A stretch of 64,000 nt of DNA from Strongylocentrotus droebachiensis (GCA_035222895.1 JAVYIG010000090.1:806001-870000), one strand, 5' to 3'. Shown: positions 43,640-56,519, numbered from the stretch's first letter. Made by a program: numbers and translations. Notes: a model not told the origin generated them from the letters alone.

Positions 43640-44470
43640 ATTGCCAGCTACTTACCGGCTTTGCCCCAGATGGAAAAAAAGGAGAGAAAGTCAAGACTTA
43701 GTTGGAGTGAGAAGATGGTGTGTTAGTTCTTTTTTACCCTCCAGCTTAATGGCAAGCTAGCTAGAGTACTTCTTCTTAATGGAAACTAACATATCACCCC
43801 TGACAGAGAACCCCAGAAGTAGGGGCCATTCAAATGGAAGGGTAGTGTGCACATCAGCATCAAATCACAATGAAGTCTCTTCCTCTTAAAAATGTAATGT
43901 AATCATATTTTGTTTGTTTAACTATAAAGCTTTATGTAAATATTAACTATTATTATTGTATTATTGTTATTAAGAATTTGTTATTATAATTATGTATCAT
44001 GTATTATATTCTTGTAATTTGTAAGTTAACATTATTATTTTATTTTTTGTTAAGCGCTTAGAAACTTTGTATTAAGCGCTATATAAATGTAATTTATTAT
44101 TATTATTATTATTATTAAAAAGAAAACATTTACTGTGAAGACAGGCATGTCCAAAAAGAAAAAAACATTTACTGTGACGACAATGCATGTAGGTCCAAAT
44201 CATAGATCAGTACATTGATAGTTGAAGTGAGAAAATGGTATGTTAGTTCTTCTTTACCCTGCAGCTTAATGGCTAGCTAGAGTACTTCTTCTTAATGGAA
44301 ACTAACATATATCACCCCTGACAGAGGACCCCAGAAGTAGGGGCCATTCAAATGGAAGGGAAGTGTTCACATCAAATCAAATCAGAATGAAGTCTCTTCC
44401 TCTTAAAAAGCAAACCTTTACTTTGAAGACATGTATGTCCAAATCATAGATCAGTACATCTTTCCTTGTT
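43640..44470. repeat. Direct duplication, 520-bp spacing, first copy interrupted by a retroposon
   Basis: TGTTAGTTCT starts at 43721 and again at 44241. Both copies continue through CAGCTTAATGGC, TAGAGTACTTCTTCTTAATG, CACCCCTGACAGAG and AGTAGGGGCCATTCAAATGG to CCTCTTAAAAA. The first copy is interrupted there by the 222-bp insertion at 43893-44114. Confidence 0.87.
43893..44114 (+). mobile_element. Retroposon, AAGCGCT-(ATT)n tail, 222 bp
   Basis: AT-rich insertion ending TTAAGCGCTTAGAAACTTTG, TATTAAGCGCTATATAAATG and (ATT)n. TTAAAAA flanks it on both sides (43886-43892 and 44115-44121). The duplicated copy at about 44404 has CTCTTAAAAAGC uninterrupted, which is the empty site. It is a SINE or a 5'-truncated LINE tail; with no coding part I cannot separate these. 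Confidence 0.85.
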
Positions 44471-44479
44471 TAAAAAGAA

Positions 44480-45680
44480 ATGGCAAGAAAGACAAAACAT
44501 TTGTTGTTATGGAAAGTGTTTGCATGAGATCCAAATTGTGTAAGACTGTTCTGTTCTTTATATAATTTATTAAGCTTAAACAAATATTTGACGCTATATC
44601 TAAAAGATGAATATGAGCACACTGTATTTACTTATTATTCCGATGCAGCTATTACTGTCCACAGCCTGCAGGCATTGTTCCTGAATACTATGCAAATTGT
44701 GTAAGAGATGACCATCAATTCAGAGAATAATGTTTTGAAGGCTGCTGGTACATTTGGGGATATATCATATTCAATAAAATAATTGATTAGCTGACAAGCC
44801 TGACGCTGATAATGAATTTGAATATCCAGCTCAACAACACACAAACACGTTATGCACGTACATGTTAAAACAAATGCAGTAGGATGTCAGACATGTAAAT
44901 GCTAGGAAGAAGCTTCGTTGGTGTGATTTCTTCCAAAATGCAGTCATTCTGAGTTTTGATATTGGGTGCAGAATCTGCATATGAATGAAAAAACAAAATT
45001 GCAGGAAAAATGCAGTTGATCTCATCATTGGGAATAACAGCAATATTTTAGTATCATGTTGTTTATATAATGATAATGCCAAAATGTATTAAGCCCTCAT
45101 ATCCATATCTAGAGATGCTCAAGGCGTCTACAAAACCAAGTAAAATCCAGAGCTCCAAAGTAAATCATTATAGATATGAAGGAGATGAACTAAAATTTGA
45201 AGTCTGTGAAGGAAAACTTAATTCTAACCATTAAAATTAGGTGGGCCTTGAGTATGGTTTGAAAGTTTGTAGGATATTTGCTGTTCTAAAGAGAACAAGG
45301 CAACCTATTTCACAGAGAAGGAGCTGGTGAGGCAATTGCTCTATTCCCCCAATTTACTTTAGTTCAGATTTATATAATGGTGGACCTTCACTCCTAGGTC
45401 TACAATATTGCCATTCACATGTATTTAAGCACTATCAATGATTTACCTAAAAAATTAAGGATTCAATCATAATTTTCAAGAGTAATCAATGAAAAACTTC
45501 CTTTATTTCTGGGCTAGATCTTGATTCATCATGTCTACATCTACCTTAGATAACCGACTGGTGAAAGTTGGGCTAACCTATTGCTGTGTCAACAATACCT
45601 CGGCATGCACTGCCTGGCTGCGAAGCATGCAGGAACAGTATTGTGTATCCAATATACCCAGGTCCCCTGCCTGAGGGAGT
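44480..45680. other. Non-coding DNA, no gene seen
   Basis: AT-rich. Only low-confidence fragments of AAGC-type tails are visible near 45085-45130. Confidence 0.5.
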
Positions 45681-45684
45681 TTAT

Positions 45685-45995
45685 TGATCGATGTTGATAA
45701 ACATAGCGAGCATCTCAAACCATCAGCTCCTCCTGTTACAATCACAACCAGCTCTTGTTCCCCCTCGCCATTAAATCAATTACAAAATGTCAGTGGATTG
45801 CAATCCAATAGCACTTCTTTATTAGAAAATGCTTTTCTTGCCCTGTATCCTGAGTTTTCGATTTGGATTGGTGATAAAAATTGAACTTCTATAACTTTTT
45901 TAATCAATGATGATATTGTCCCGTTCCCCATGTTGATAAACATTTCTAGCATCTCGCAATATCAGCTCCTCTTGTAACAATCACACACATCTGCT
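45685..45995. repeat. Direct duplication, 239-bp spacing
   Basis: GTTGATAAACAT at 45693 and 45932 is followed in both places by AGCATCTC, ATCAGCTCCTC and TAACAATCACA-like words. Confidence 0.7.
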
Positions 45996-47640
45996 TACTT
46001 TTAGTTTCGGTATTCCTGTAATTTCATATTTTTTTTAAATACCTGCGGGTGCTCTTGCTATTGTTATTCTTAACCCCTTCCTAATTTCCTAATTGTCAGT
46101 TTGCAGCCAGAAGGTTTTCAACTCATAAACTTGGACACAGATTTATATTATCACAACAATATGAAAAGGACTTTAAACAAAAGAGTTTAATTTCTTAATG
46201 CTCTCATTTAAGAAGCACTACAGTCATTTGACCATCACTCTATTTTCTCCCTCGCTTTCTCTTACTCCCACCTGCCTGAAGTTTTCTTATTCTCTCAAGT
46301 ATTTAAGTTTGCCTGTGGATTGGAAGTGAGTGTCAGAGAGAGAGGAGGAAAGAGAATAAGAGTTACATAAGGAAGGGCATGAAGGAAATGAAATGCAAAG
46401 GAAAATGATTGAAAGGGGGGGGGGGTGGAAAGACAGGCAGAGGAGAACATAGAAACTTGAATTTTGTACATTTAAACAAAAGTGAGTTCGATGCTACATA
46501 AAAGATGACAAGAATAGCAGCCAGTGAGGTGTATGGAGAGGAGAAGGTAAATTCATAGAGCAAGTCAAAGAGAAAACTGAATATGAATATGACATGTTTT
46601 AAAAACAAGAGCTTCGGTACTTAATGCATTGTATAAACATGTATTACAGGAGTCCATTCTCTGCGAAGCTATTATTTTTATCCATCACTAGCTGCATTCA
46701 TACATGATGCTACAAACCGCTTTAACCGCTGCAGAAAAATAAATTGGAAAAAAAAATGCAAAGTGCACTTCACATTTCTTCATCGTAGATAAGTGAGTAC
46801 AAGTAAAGCTAGGAGCCATTGTAATGGGCAGCTATTATTTTTACTGAAAGAGGAGGTTGAGACATAGGATGAGGGGGAAGGAATTTTTAAGCTTTTTCAT
46901 TCTTTTGATGTTAGTGCGAAACAATATCTTGTAAAAAATGTCTCCTGAAATGCATTGCTCTTCAAATGCTCTCATAATCAAAATACCTGGATAGCAAAAC
47001 ATTTCTGGAGAGTTTGGACCAAACTTTAATGAGACATGCAGTGCATCGAGTCAGTTTCTGAGTCAGTTTCTGAGTCAGTTTCCAATAATTTTAATGATTC
47101 CAAAACTTCACAGTATACTTCACTTATTCTTATGTTCTTCTACATCCTCTTCCAACCATTTTCAGTCAGTTTCATTTACAGTGCAATTTCATTATTAAAC
47201 AGACCTCAACTTTGTCTTAAAAATGATTTTTATACTGCGGTGGCATATTCGTGAAGTAGTTTACTATGCCAAATGTGAACAAGGCTGTACCCACTACCAT
47301 CCATTACCTCTGTGCCCATCTCTCCCCCACTTCCATCTCTCCTCCACTCTTGTTTTCGGCCCCTCCAGCACTGTGAAATAATGGGGTCTCACTTTGACCC
47401 CAAGTGGGGGCTGTACAGCACCCAATCAAGGGAATTTCTATACCCTCAAGCTTTCCCAATCAAGGTTGATTAACATGAATGTGCCTGAAGCAGGGCAGAA
47501 ATGCTGAATGTCGTACGATGTGACATTCTCCTCATGACGTAGATACAAAGTATGAGATGTATGAAGTACGTGTGTCTCATTTTGTGGGATGTTTTATATT
47601 ATATGTTCATGCAGTTTCTGATTCCTCTAGGCTTGATACA
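45996..47640. other. Non-coding DNA with minor repeats
   Basis: No gene is seen. A short GAGTCAGTTTCT triplet (about 12 bp apart) lies at 47049-47083, and a G run at about 46417-46426. Confidence 0.5.
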
Positions 47641-47880
47641 TGAAACACCTCAGCCCCCCGATTTTGTTGGTAGGAAATGTATTATACCCCAGGGTTATTT
47701 CCACTTTATCAACCCGTCGACTATATGGTCAGGATATTTCTCAGGGAGTGGAGATGGTGCACATTGTGCTTGAATGAATCCGATGACCGGGGTAACGATA
47801 TCTGTAAAGCGCTCAGAGACTATATTTCATATTAAGTGCTAAATAAATCCAGATTCGGATTATTATGATTACTCCCATTC
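47640..47880 (+). mobile_element. Possible retroposon with an AAGCGCT-like tail
   Basis: TGTAAAGCGCTCAGAGACTA and TTAAGTGCTAAATAAATCC at 47802-47851 match the tail of the retroposon at 43893-44114 in order and spacing. The upstream 150 bp may belong to the same copy. It lacks a clean (ATT)n run. Confidence 0.5.
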
Positions 47881-48229
47881 ATTTTGGAGATGTGGAGAAT
47901 CTTCTTTCATCTTTTTACATGAAACCTGAATCCTTTCACTGGTAGAATTTAACATCCCAACAACTGTTTGCACCTTTGTTACGGCTACAGGCCTCAATTA
48001 AACCCTGGTAAATATAAGCTGTACGTGATTGTAATTGCGGAAGCTCATGTTACATGCTCCTAGTGGAATCCAATCTCGTATGTCACATCTCACATTCTAC
48101 AGATTAAATGGGGCTTTCCCCTTATCCTTAATTGAACCTGTTCGTGTAGGAAGTTTGATTTTGTTTTAAATTGTATATAGCAAAAATTAAAGTGTGAATC
48201 AACTTTCTGACTGCTTCGTGGCTAGCCAT

Positions 48230-48500
48230 TGGATGATTTATAGGAGGGGGTGGGGCACAACTTGCCAGTGGCCCTCTTTAAAAAAAAAGGTCCCTTAAAA
48301 TAATATTCTCACTTTTTATTGGGTTGCTAGTCAGATTTTTTTTGTGCCCCCTTTGTTTTTTCATATTATTCAATGAAAGTATGAAGATTTGATAGGTAGA
48401 AACTCACATGTATATTCGCTATTCTAAATCTTTAAAAGAAAAGAGTTTATACTTTTAATCATATTCGACACTCTTCTGTTCAGGATCCAGGTTGATAGCC
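48230..48500. repeat. Possible decayed GGATCC-type element
   Basis: AGGGGGTGGGGCACAA near 48243, TTGTGCCCCCTTTG near 48340 and CAGGATCCAGG near 48481 recall the ends of the element at 6553-7090, but the order is incomplete. Confidence 0.3.
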
Positions 48501-48611
48501 AAATTGTTTTAGCAGTTACAAACTCAGAAGAATTTTTCCCATAATGAATAATTCATGGTATTGAATACCTTGTATTGGACATTGATAAATAGAGGATTTT
48601 TAAAAGCTTAT

Positions 48612-48938
48612 GCTATGGTCACATTACCCAAAAGTAGGCTGCTCGGCGGCCGAGCGGCGAGTTTTTAACCGATTCTGCCCGGAGGCTGCCCGGCCACCGA
48701 GCGGAGGCCGCCCAGGCACCGCTCGATTTTAGGGCATCGCTCGGTCGCCGCTGAAGTTTTAGCGCGGAGTTAAAATTTGGGCGGCGTCTGCTCACTTTTC
48801 ACTCGCCGTCCAAAATACGCTCGGTGCTTGGTAGGTCGCCGCCCGGGCACCGACCTAATCGCTGGGCGATGCCTAATTCCAGCAGCGACCGAGCAGGCTA
48901 CTGATCGGCCGGTCGCTGCTCAGATTTGTGACCATAGC
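48612..48938. mobile_element. GC-rich short inverted-repeat element
   Basis: GCTATGGTCACA at 48612-48623 is perfectly inverted at 48927-48938. Further imperfect inverted matches continue inward (AGTAGGCTGCTCGG and its counterpart AGCAGGCTACT). The 327-bp element is markedly GC-rich in an AT-rich region and is full of GCTCGG / CCGAGC words. It is non-coding; its open frame on the plus strand follows from the repeat words. Confidence 0.78.
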
Positions 48939-49906
48939 TTAAGGTCAAGAGCATTGAATTTGCATTTTGCATTAAAAATAAGGTTTTAAAACAGGTTGAA
49001 AATGGGCAAGGATGAAAATTTATTTGATATTGATATTGGTATATCAACACAATATCTGCTACCATCATTATGATAAAAATATCACAAATGATTGATTTCC
49101 TAGAGACATATAAAAAAATGGATAATTAGTTCAATTGCTAAATGTGACATACAAAATACTTTATGGAAAAAGAAAAGAAAAAAAAACTGGTTTTGTCCAA
49201 AAGAAGAAAACTGGCCATTCCTAGTCCAAAGATGTTGTACAACATCAATATTTTAGGGTAGGATTTACTGTGTATGGCATTGAAGAGGTTTCAAGTAATT
49301 ACGTTTTAAAAACTTTTTTTGTAATAATTTGTAGAATCATTTTTTCCACTGACATAGTTATAACATTACAATATTAGCCTTTCTTTAATAGGATACCTAC
49401 AAATCATTTTGCAGATGGAAATAAGTAAATTAGTAAAGCATTTATCAACCCATTAAATCTGAACGTGAGCATTCATCAATCTATTAAATCCATCTTAAAG
49501 TATATGACTGACTAGATGCCCGTCTGGCGTCAAACAGACATTTACATTCATGCAAAAAACATGTTGTTCTCATGCTCAGCGTTTGAGTTTCAATTATCAA
49601 CTATACTAAATTTGATATTAAATCCTGCTGGAAAGTTTTTTGAGGGCTGTGCATGATTCATGCTGTCTGCACTTCACAATACTGATGTAGATGTTCATGG
49701 GCATTCACTTTCCCTTTTTCTTTGTCGGACACCCTATCCCTGATACTCTGGTCTCGTCGCCCCCGCACTAAGTGGGATTAAATGTTCGTGGAATTGAGAA
49801 ATTGGAACATGGTGATTTTTGCAGCTGGATCCTTTTATCGCTCGAAAGGGGGACCGAATCTCCTTCAAGGTTTTTAATTGAAACTTGAACCGTTTCTTGA
49901 GCTACA
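48939..49906. other. Non-coding DNA, no gene seen
   Basis: AT-rich, with one more complex stretch at about 49730-49870 that is closed in all frames. Confidence 0.5.
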
Positions 49907-50269
49907 ATAGACCTGTCTTCATCAGCTCAAGATTGCCAAATGTCCTGCTATTTGAACTATCCTGATTGCATATTATCCAGTTAATTTGCGTCTTCATCAG
50001 CCCGAAGTTGCAATTAGTGGGATATTTGGTTGAGATAATCATCCCAAGATATCTTGGGCCACTTTGCAAAATATCCCGCTATTTGTATGGTGCGTCTTCA
50101 CTATCCGCAAACGCTGGGCAAAATATCTTGAACTAATTTCTCGAGCTCCAGTTTCAAGTTTCTAGGTCAAGTCTCGAGCTGATGAAGACACGATTTGAAA
50201 CTTCGGGATTATTTCCCAAATCAGAAATCGCGGTATTTGGCAATCTTGAGCTGATGAAAACAGGCCTAT
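49907..50269. mobile_element. Inverted-repeat element family M, copy 2 (uninterrupted)
   Basis: 363 bp. The left end ATAGACCTGTCTTCATCAGC is matched by an inverted right end, CAGGCCTAT at 50269. The inverted match runs for about 45 bp through CTCAAGATTGCCAAAT. It preserves the empty site for the nested insertion seen in copy 1. Confidence 0.78.
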
Positions 50270-52247
50270 GGTGTATTGTGTCTGAACATTCATGTATCTG
50301 AAAGCTGCAAGACAAATAACATACCTGCTGAGAGGCAGAAGGGTGTTATTTCTATGTAGGAATATATGAGTTAAGACCGTTGTGGCTCTCAACAGACTTC
50401 TTTAGAAAATGAGAAGTGTATGCCTTGTACTTCCTATAAAGTGTGGAATTGACCCACGTCATTTATGTTGAAATAGATTTTGAAGAAAAATACACTTCGA
50501 AATGTATTTTGACAGAAAATACATTTGAGAGGGAAGAAGAAGCAAAGGAAAAAGGTATCTTTTTGAAATGCTTGGTTGTTAAAGTGGCTGTTGAGTACAG
50601 CTCCATTGGTTGCATAATTATTTACTTGCTTTCTTGGCAATTGGGTAAAATAAAACAATCCTCATCATTATCATCAACATCATAATCACAATCATCATCA
50701 TCATCATAGTCGTCATCATCATTAGCAGCAGCAGCAGCAGCAGCAGCAGCACTATTTTGCTAGCATTGTGGTCTACCTGCCCTAGAACAGACCCCATATC
50801 AGAAAATTGTGGTAACCAGTTGAGACAAGTTGATATCAACAGGATGATGCGTTGCTTAGCAACTGCATCCGGAAATATCTACCTTAGTACAATCAATTTT
50901 CATTGTAATATCCATTACCATTTGATTGGTTTTGTTTGTATTACAAGAAATTAATTAGTCTGGGGGAACTGATGATGATGATGGTGGGCTCAACCCAGTG
51001 CGGAAATTGAAACTTTGCTCTTTAATAATTAATTGAAAATGGCATTGCCATCTTTGCTTGCTGTGTACGCTTTATACGCAGAATTGAAGTGAATGTCATG
51101 TTTGGCATTTGCATTAAGCATTATCTAGAGCATATTCTGCTATTAGGAGAGAGATGCATGTATGAAGATAAGGCAAGGGTTTAGAAGTACAGTCTCAGTG
51201 TCTGCTTTATTGGTTTCTTCCAAGCGCTTCATTGTCTGCTTTTAATTAGCATTTTTTTGTTTTGGTGCAGCTCGAAATGCTCCATTTCCATTACCTCATT
51301 GGAAAGAAAAAATAGATTCCTGATGATCAAATCAAAAAGGGTTTGTAACTTATTGGTTATTGATTCTTATGAGGGGGTTCTATGTTTTTCCCCTAAAGGT
51401 AGGCCTGTCTTTTTTTTATTTAGGCCTCCTATTTATAATTTTTGATGGTATTCTGAGGGAAGTAACATTTCCCTGATTAATATTATGTTCACTTGTTGTA
51501 GCCACACTGTGTAGTTGACCGAGAGGCATTGGGTGATGATCATAGACAGGTCTCTGTCACTGTGTATCTGATGGTGGATTCTGGGATTTATCGTATGCAG
51601 TCATATATATTTTCAAAAAGTTGTCTAGATCTCCCTCTAGACTTAAATTTTATGAAATGTCACCTTTCCATCAGCATGTATAACATCAATTTCAAACAGT
51701 GCATGTCCGATTCTGTGGATAAACACTAAAATATATCCACTTGTTTGCTATACTAGTAGTCTGCTTGACTGGAAGGCATTTGAATGATGATCATAGACAG
51801 GTCTCTGTCACTGTGTATCTGGTCACGGAGGGCTGCTGATAATCAGGTCCCCAGGGCAATGAATGCACAGTCACGTAGTCATCTTGTGTTGATGTAGTCT
51901 AGTGTTCCTCACCAAACCAAGAATGATACGATGCCTGACGTGTAGTGTTGGTAGAAGGTCTTTGCACTTTGATGGGGTGTTTCAATTTAATCAGTGCCTC
52001 GTGATATCATTCTATATAGTTGCGGTGGAAGTTCTACTTCTCGATCTCATTCACAGATAAAGTATATGATTACAGAATAAAAATGTATAATGTGGTCATC
52101 ATTTTCTTATATGTATGGTGGACTTTGCTGGTATTATTTCCGGACAATGACGTGATGCTAATTACCTTTTTGCTGAAACAGCCACACACTGTATGAAAAG
52201 TGTACAACTTAAAAACTTCCAAAAATAAATAATCTGAACAGATCAGT
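50270..52247. other. Non-coding DNA with (CAT)n/(CAG)n and a direct duplication
   Basis: No gene is seen. A (CAT)n-like stretch at about 50661-50720 passes into about nine AGC repeats at 50724-50751. A 37-bp word (TGATGATCATAGACAGGTCT and following) at 51534 recurs at 51785. Confidence 0.6.
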
Positions 52248-52392
52248 TTAAAGTCCCACTGCACTAGTTTGGCCAGCTCTCACTTAGCATAAGAAAAAGG
52301 GGATCATGGGGGACCGATGGTCACCGATTAGGCATTGTTTGCTATAAAGAGGGCGCAAGTAGCTATAAGTATATAGTGCAGTGGGGCTCTAA
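52248..52392. mobile_element. TTAA-type miniature inverted-repeat element
   Basis: TTAAAGTCCCACTGCACTA at the left and TAGTGCAGTGGGGCTCTAA at the right are inverted with two mismatches over 19 bp. The total length is 145 bp. A related but truncated copy lies in the opposite orientation at 55388-55515. Confidence 0.78.
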
Positions 52393-52529
52393 GGAATACT
52401 GGGTGGGTCTTTCTAATGATGATTTAGCACTGGCTGTAGAAAACCACCTCAAATATACAATATTATATATCTCTAGCTTCTCTACAGATTATTCAACCTT
52501 TTGCTATATTTAATTTAAATATGATTATG

Positions 52530-53240
52530 AAATACTGGGTTACCAGTACATGGCACAGTTGTTACACACTTCAGGAAGAAAATGTACAGCTAAAACTGGA
52601 TAGCAAAAAGGGAAGACACACAAATTCAACAAACAGATAGAACTCTCATGTTTGGCATGTCTTCTCGACCTAATTAGAAGTGTTGACAGCGACGAAAGCT
52701 CCTTCACGCCACAGCAACAGTCAGGCTGGGCCCACACTATACTCATCAATCACTTATGAGTCAAGCCTGTGCCCCCTTGAGCATGGTGTGCTCTTATAAT
52801 AAATTTATGGGATCTTATCAGAAGAGGGTAGTCCCAGAGAGTGTTTTTCTTTTCTTTTTGTGTTTAATCCGAAATGGGTATTTTCTACTCTCTATATAAA
52901 GTGCAAGATAATGTCAAGTTTAATGTTAACGATAACAACACAGACCTTAGTAATTTGAAGACAGTGGCTGCAACATCAGACAAGCTAGGCCAGACTGCTC
53001 ATAAATTATGAGCAGAGTCTACCTGCCCCCCTCGAGCATGTGTTCTTATTATGAATTCATGGAATCGTATCCTATGAAGAAAAACGTAATGAGGTTGTTT
53101 TTTTTAAAAGAAAAATCTTAATCTTAAATGTTTTCTAACTTGTGAAACACAAGATGATGTCATTCTTATAAGGACAGCAACAAAATGTTTGTTATTAATG
53201 TTAATGCAGTGCTGAAAGAAATAACAGAAGCCTTGCTCCC
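52530..53240. repeat. Tandem array, about three units of 255 bp
   Basis: CCCCCTTGAGCATG at 52772 and CCCCCTCGAGCATG at 53027 are 255 bp apart. Flanking words (GCAAGATAATGTCA and CACAAGATGATGTCA; TTAATGTTAA) keep the same spacing. The units are diverged. Confidence 0.65.
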
Positions 53241-53244
53241 CCTC

Positions 53245-55050
53245 ACTAAAAGAAGGAAGACCATATAACCAAGTGTTGCATCTCATTATTCAATAATATA
53301 GACATGTATTCATGACTTTTTTCATCATAAATTAAAGAAGGAATCAATAAAACACTTTGTTTCTTCAGCTCACTTTAAAAAAAATGGAGGGGAAAATTGT
53401 GCTCCCTTTTTTGCCCCTTTAAATTTTGGACTTAAAATAGCACCCTAGAATATTTTTCACATCTTATCTTTTTTTCTCTTTCGCTTGTTACAGAAGTGTG
53501 CCCCTATTCCAAAATCCAAGATCCATCCCTGCTTTTTTAATTTTGTTACTACAGAACCTGTCTAGATTTGCAGCCTAGATGTCTTTTTAACACAAACATC
53601 TCAGGTACAGTCTTTAAGGTGTCTTACTTTTCTTGAGCCTACAGGTACATCCCATATTGATGGGGTAGCATTTCATGTTCTTCCTGGAAACAGGATTGTT
53701 CAGGATACGAAGGAGTTTGAGCTAGCTCGCTCACGTTTATTGCTTCCACCTTGCATCTACCGTTATCCATATAGACTCAGCCCCGTCCCATGATTAGCTC
53801 CTACTCTCCCTCAAACGTGAGAAGAATCCCCCCCTCGAGGCATTGAGTGGGAAACATGGTTCCCCTTCCACCTTAATCAAATCCATGTCTCATATTGTAC
53901 ACGATTGTTGATGTTTGAAAAGGTTAATTTGATTTGTGTTGACAGTAATCACTGCTTTAAGAGTAATGTACATATGTAATGACGGCAGAGGAACATAAGA
54001 TACTGACAGTTAAAGTCTGATTGCTGGAAAACTATTCCATTTTATAGCTATGTTAGTTCTTAATTCAGATAATGTAGAGCGTTGTTTGATGTAATTTGTT
54101 TGACACTAGTTCTCCACAAATAGTTCATCTCTGTCGTCTCACGTTTCTGTAAACTTCTACTTCTGCTTATTCATTGAGTTCTGTTTTAATTTTGTTGAAA
54201 GATACTACCGTATATGTATTTGATTTTTTTTTTCATTAGCTCAAAAGTAATGAAATTGTGTACATTAATGAGTGGCCTACAGGTAGAAACACCTCCCATT
54301 TCACATTTGCCAGTAAATACAATTTTTTAACACGTCTTAACAAACACCCCCCACAAAAAAAAAAAAAAAAAAAAAAAAATTATAAAAAAAATTGACCTTT
54401 TACTGGAAATTTGTATTGCTCTTTTCAAATTTGATAATATATATGTTTATGTCATTGTTTGAATAGTTTAAGCAAACTTGGACTTCCATATGTTTTTAAA
54501 GTGATCTTGTTTTTTTTGTTCAATCACCAAATAGTAAAACATTTCTGTTTTAGAATCTTATCGTTTGTGAAAAGTACTGGAACTTGAGTTTTGTATTTTC
54601 ATGATAATGTTCCACTTGGATTTAAGAGTCCATAATTCTTATACAATTTGATTTTAATGCACACACACATAAACTCAAGCCACTTATCTATTCCATGGGT
54701 TAAAATGCCAAATCCTCAAGGGGTACCTTAACATAAAGCACCATTGTCATACATCAGTTACCCGACAACAACATTAACTAAATGTAATGGAATATAGCAC
54801 CTTAAGTGCCTGGATAATGATGCCCTTACCACCCCTGGTTGATGTGATATGATCTCTGAAATAAATAAAAGTGGAGTGTTTCATCCCATTATCTGACCCA
54901 TATCTGATCTCTTTTGCCTTTCTGTTTATTATGAATCTCTATTTTTTCACTTTTAAGCTCTTGTTTCCACCAGATTATTCTTCATATTATCGTATCATAC
55001 TCTTTCTCTGTCTCTTTATTTCTCTTGTAGAATTTTCACTATTTTTATAA

Positions 55051-55082
<32 letters not shown>

Positions 55083-55387
55083 GGGGGGGGGGTGCTAAAT
55101 CTTAAATTATATTACTTACCAGTAACTTTTGTTCTTATTTTAGCTAACCATTTATCTTGTTATTCATTTCCTCTTTTGCTTTAAACATTATAGTTTGGCA
55201 TTTTGGAAAGGAAAGATATTACACATCTGAAAGTAAATTTGAAACATCGAAGTGCACTATTAAAGTTGTAGATGTTCTTTTTGTGTACTTATTCTTTTCT
55301 CTTTCTTTCAATAGTATGTTTGTGACTACCTGCAGGGGTATTTCAATTTGTGCCTACAATGCCAAGCGGTTTGATTCTGCTAATTGA
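53245..55387. other. Non-coding DNA with homopolymers
   Basis: No gene is seen. A 25-nt A run lies at 54355-54379, and a (TA)n-T-G junction at about 55050-55092. Confidence 0.5.
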
Positions 55388-55515
55388 ATTAAAGGCACAC
55401 TGTCCTACTTGTAGCTACTTGCTCCCTCTATATAGAAAACTTCCCCAATCGGTGCCTGTTGGTCCCCCATGATCCTCTTTTTCTTATGTTAAATGAGAGC
55501 TGAGTTAATGAGATA
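55388..55515 (-). mobile_element. Truncated inverted copy of the 52248-52392 element
   Basis: The minus strand carries CATAAGAAAAAG(A/G)GGATCATGG, GGGGGACC and GCAAGTAGCTA(C/T)AAGTA in the same order as 52275-52370. Only the TTAAAGGCACACTGTCC end is kept; the other end lacks the terminal repeat. Confidence 0.65.
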
Positions 55516-56515
55516 GCCATCTGTTACAGTGACCTTGCTGGCTCGCTGTGTGGTCTAATCCTTCTGGATGAAGTAGTAAAGCCTACCTTTAATGCCAATA
55601 ATTTGGACAGCCGTACACTGCAATTAGTGAATAATTTGTATTCAGTCCACAGGGAACGTGGATCAATTTCAAAGGCAGACTCCCTCACTACAACTAGCTT
55701 TTGTGCATGATATTCCCATGTTGCTGTTACGTCAACAAACTTTCAAGATTTACAAGACTCATGAAATTAGGTTCTGCATGATCACCTCCTCCTTGGAGAT
55801 TTGTAGTTAGCATACAAAGAAGAAGAAGAAGATCCAGGCCATTTCTATTGTGATATTTAGGTCAGTGGAGGAGATGATGCGCCTCTCGCCGCGCGTAAAA
55901 TTGGGGGCATGGAGTGCTTAGCCAGTCAGAACAAATAACCTGCAGTTATTGACGCTGCCTTAAAGGTGTACAACTTTGGCAGTATAAATGGGATGGTAAT
56001 TCAAATCTGTAAATGCTGATTAGAGTAATTGATGCTTCCTTTTGCTTTTTTTGTTTTAGTAGCTAATATTATTTTTTATTTCATTGTAGATCTATAGAAA
56101 TGTTTCAAAGCATGATACACCTGCTATGTGCACAAATAGTAGATTATAACAAAATTTCATGAAGTAGTCTTGTTTTGAAATACACTTTTAAGGTCATGGT
56201 CTGTGACTGTTGAATAACCAAGTAAACCCTTTATCATACTATTCTTTCACTAACAATGGTACTTTCTTCCTTTGTTTCTTCAAAGGCAAAGCATTGTTTC
56301 TGGAATGGTTGGAAAAATAAAAATAAGGCCTTTTATTTTTTACTGTGATTGAATTCAGTTCTTGAAGCCATTCAAGGGTGAAATGAGACTAGTACTTCTC
56401 ACTTGGCTTGATAACTTTGCCTACAGCACTTAACCAAACTTAAGAAGGAGAGATGGGTGGAGGGAAAAGGATTTGAAGGAGGTTGCCATAGTATGCATGG
56501 ATTGATGATCATAAT
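55516..56515. other. Non-coding DNA, no gene seen
   Basis: No gene, array or inverted repeat is recognised. Confidence 0.5.
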
Positions 56516-56519
56516 GAGT

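Noticed and set aside
44635-45082. Overlapping minus-strand frames
   Set aside because: No composition shift, splice signals or motif.
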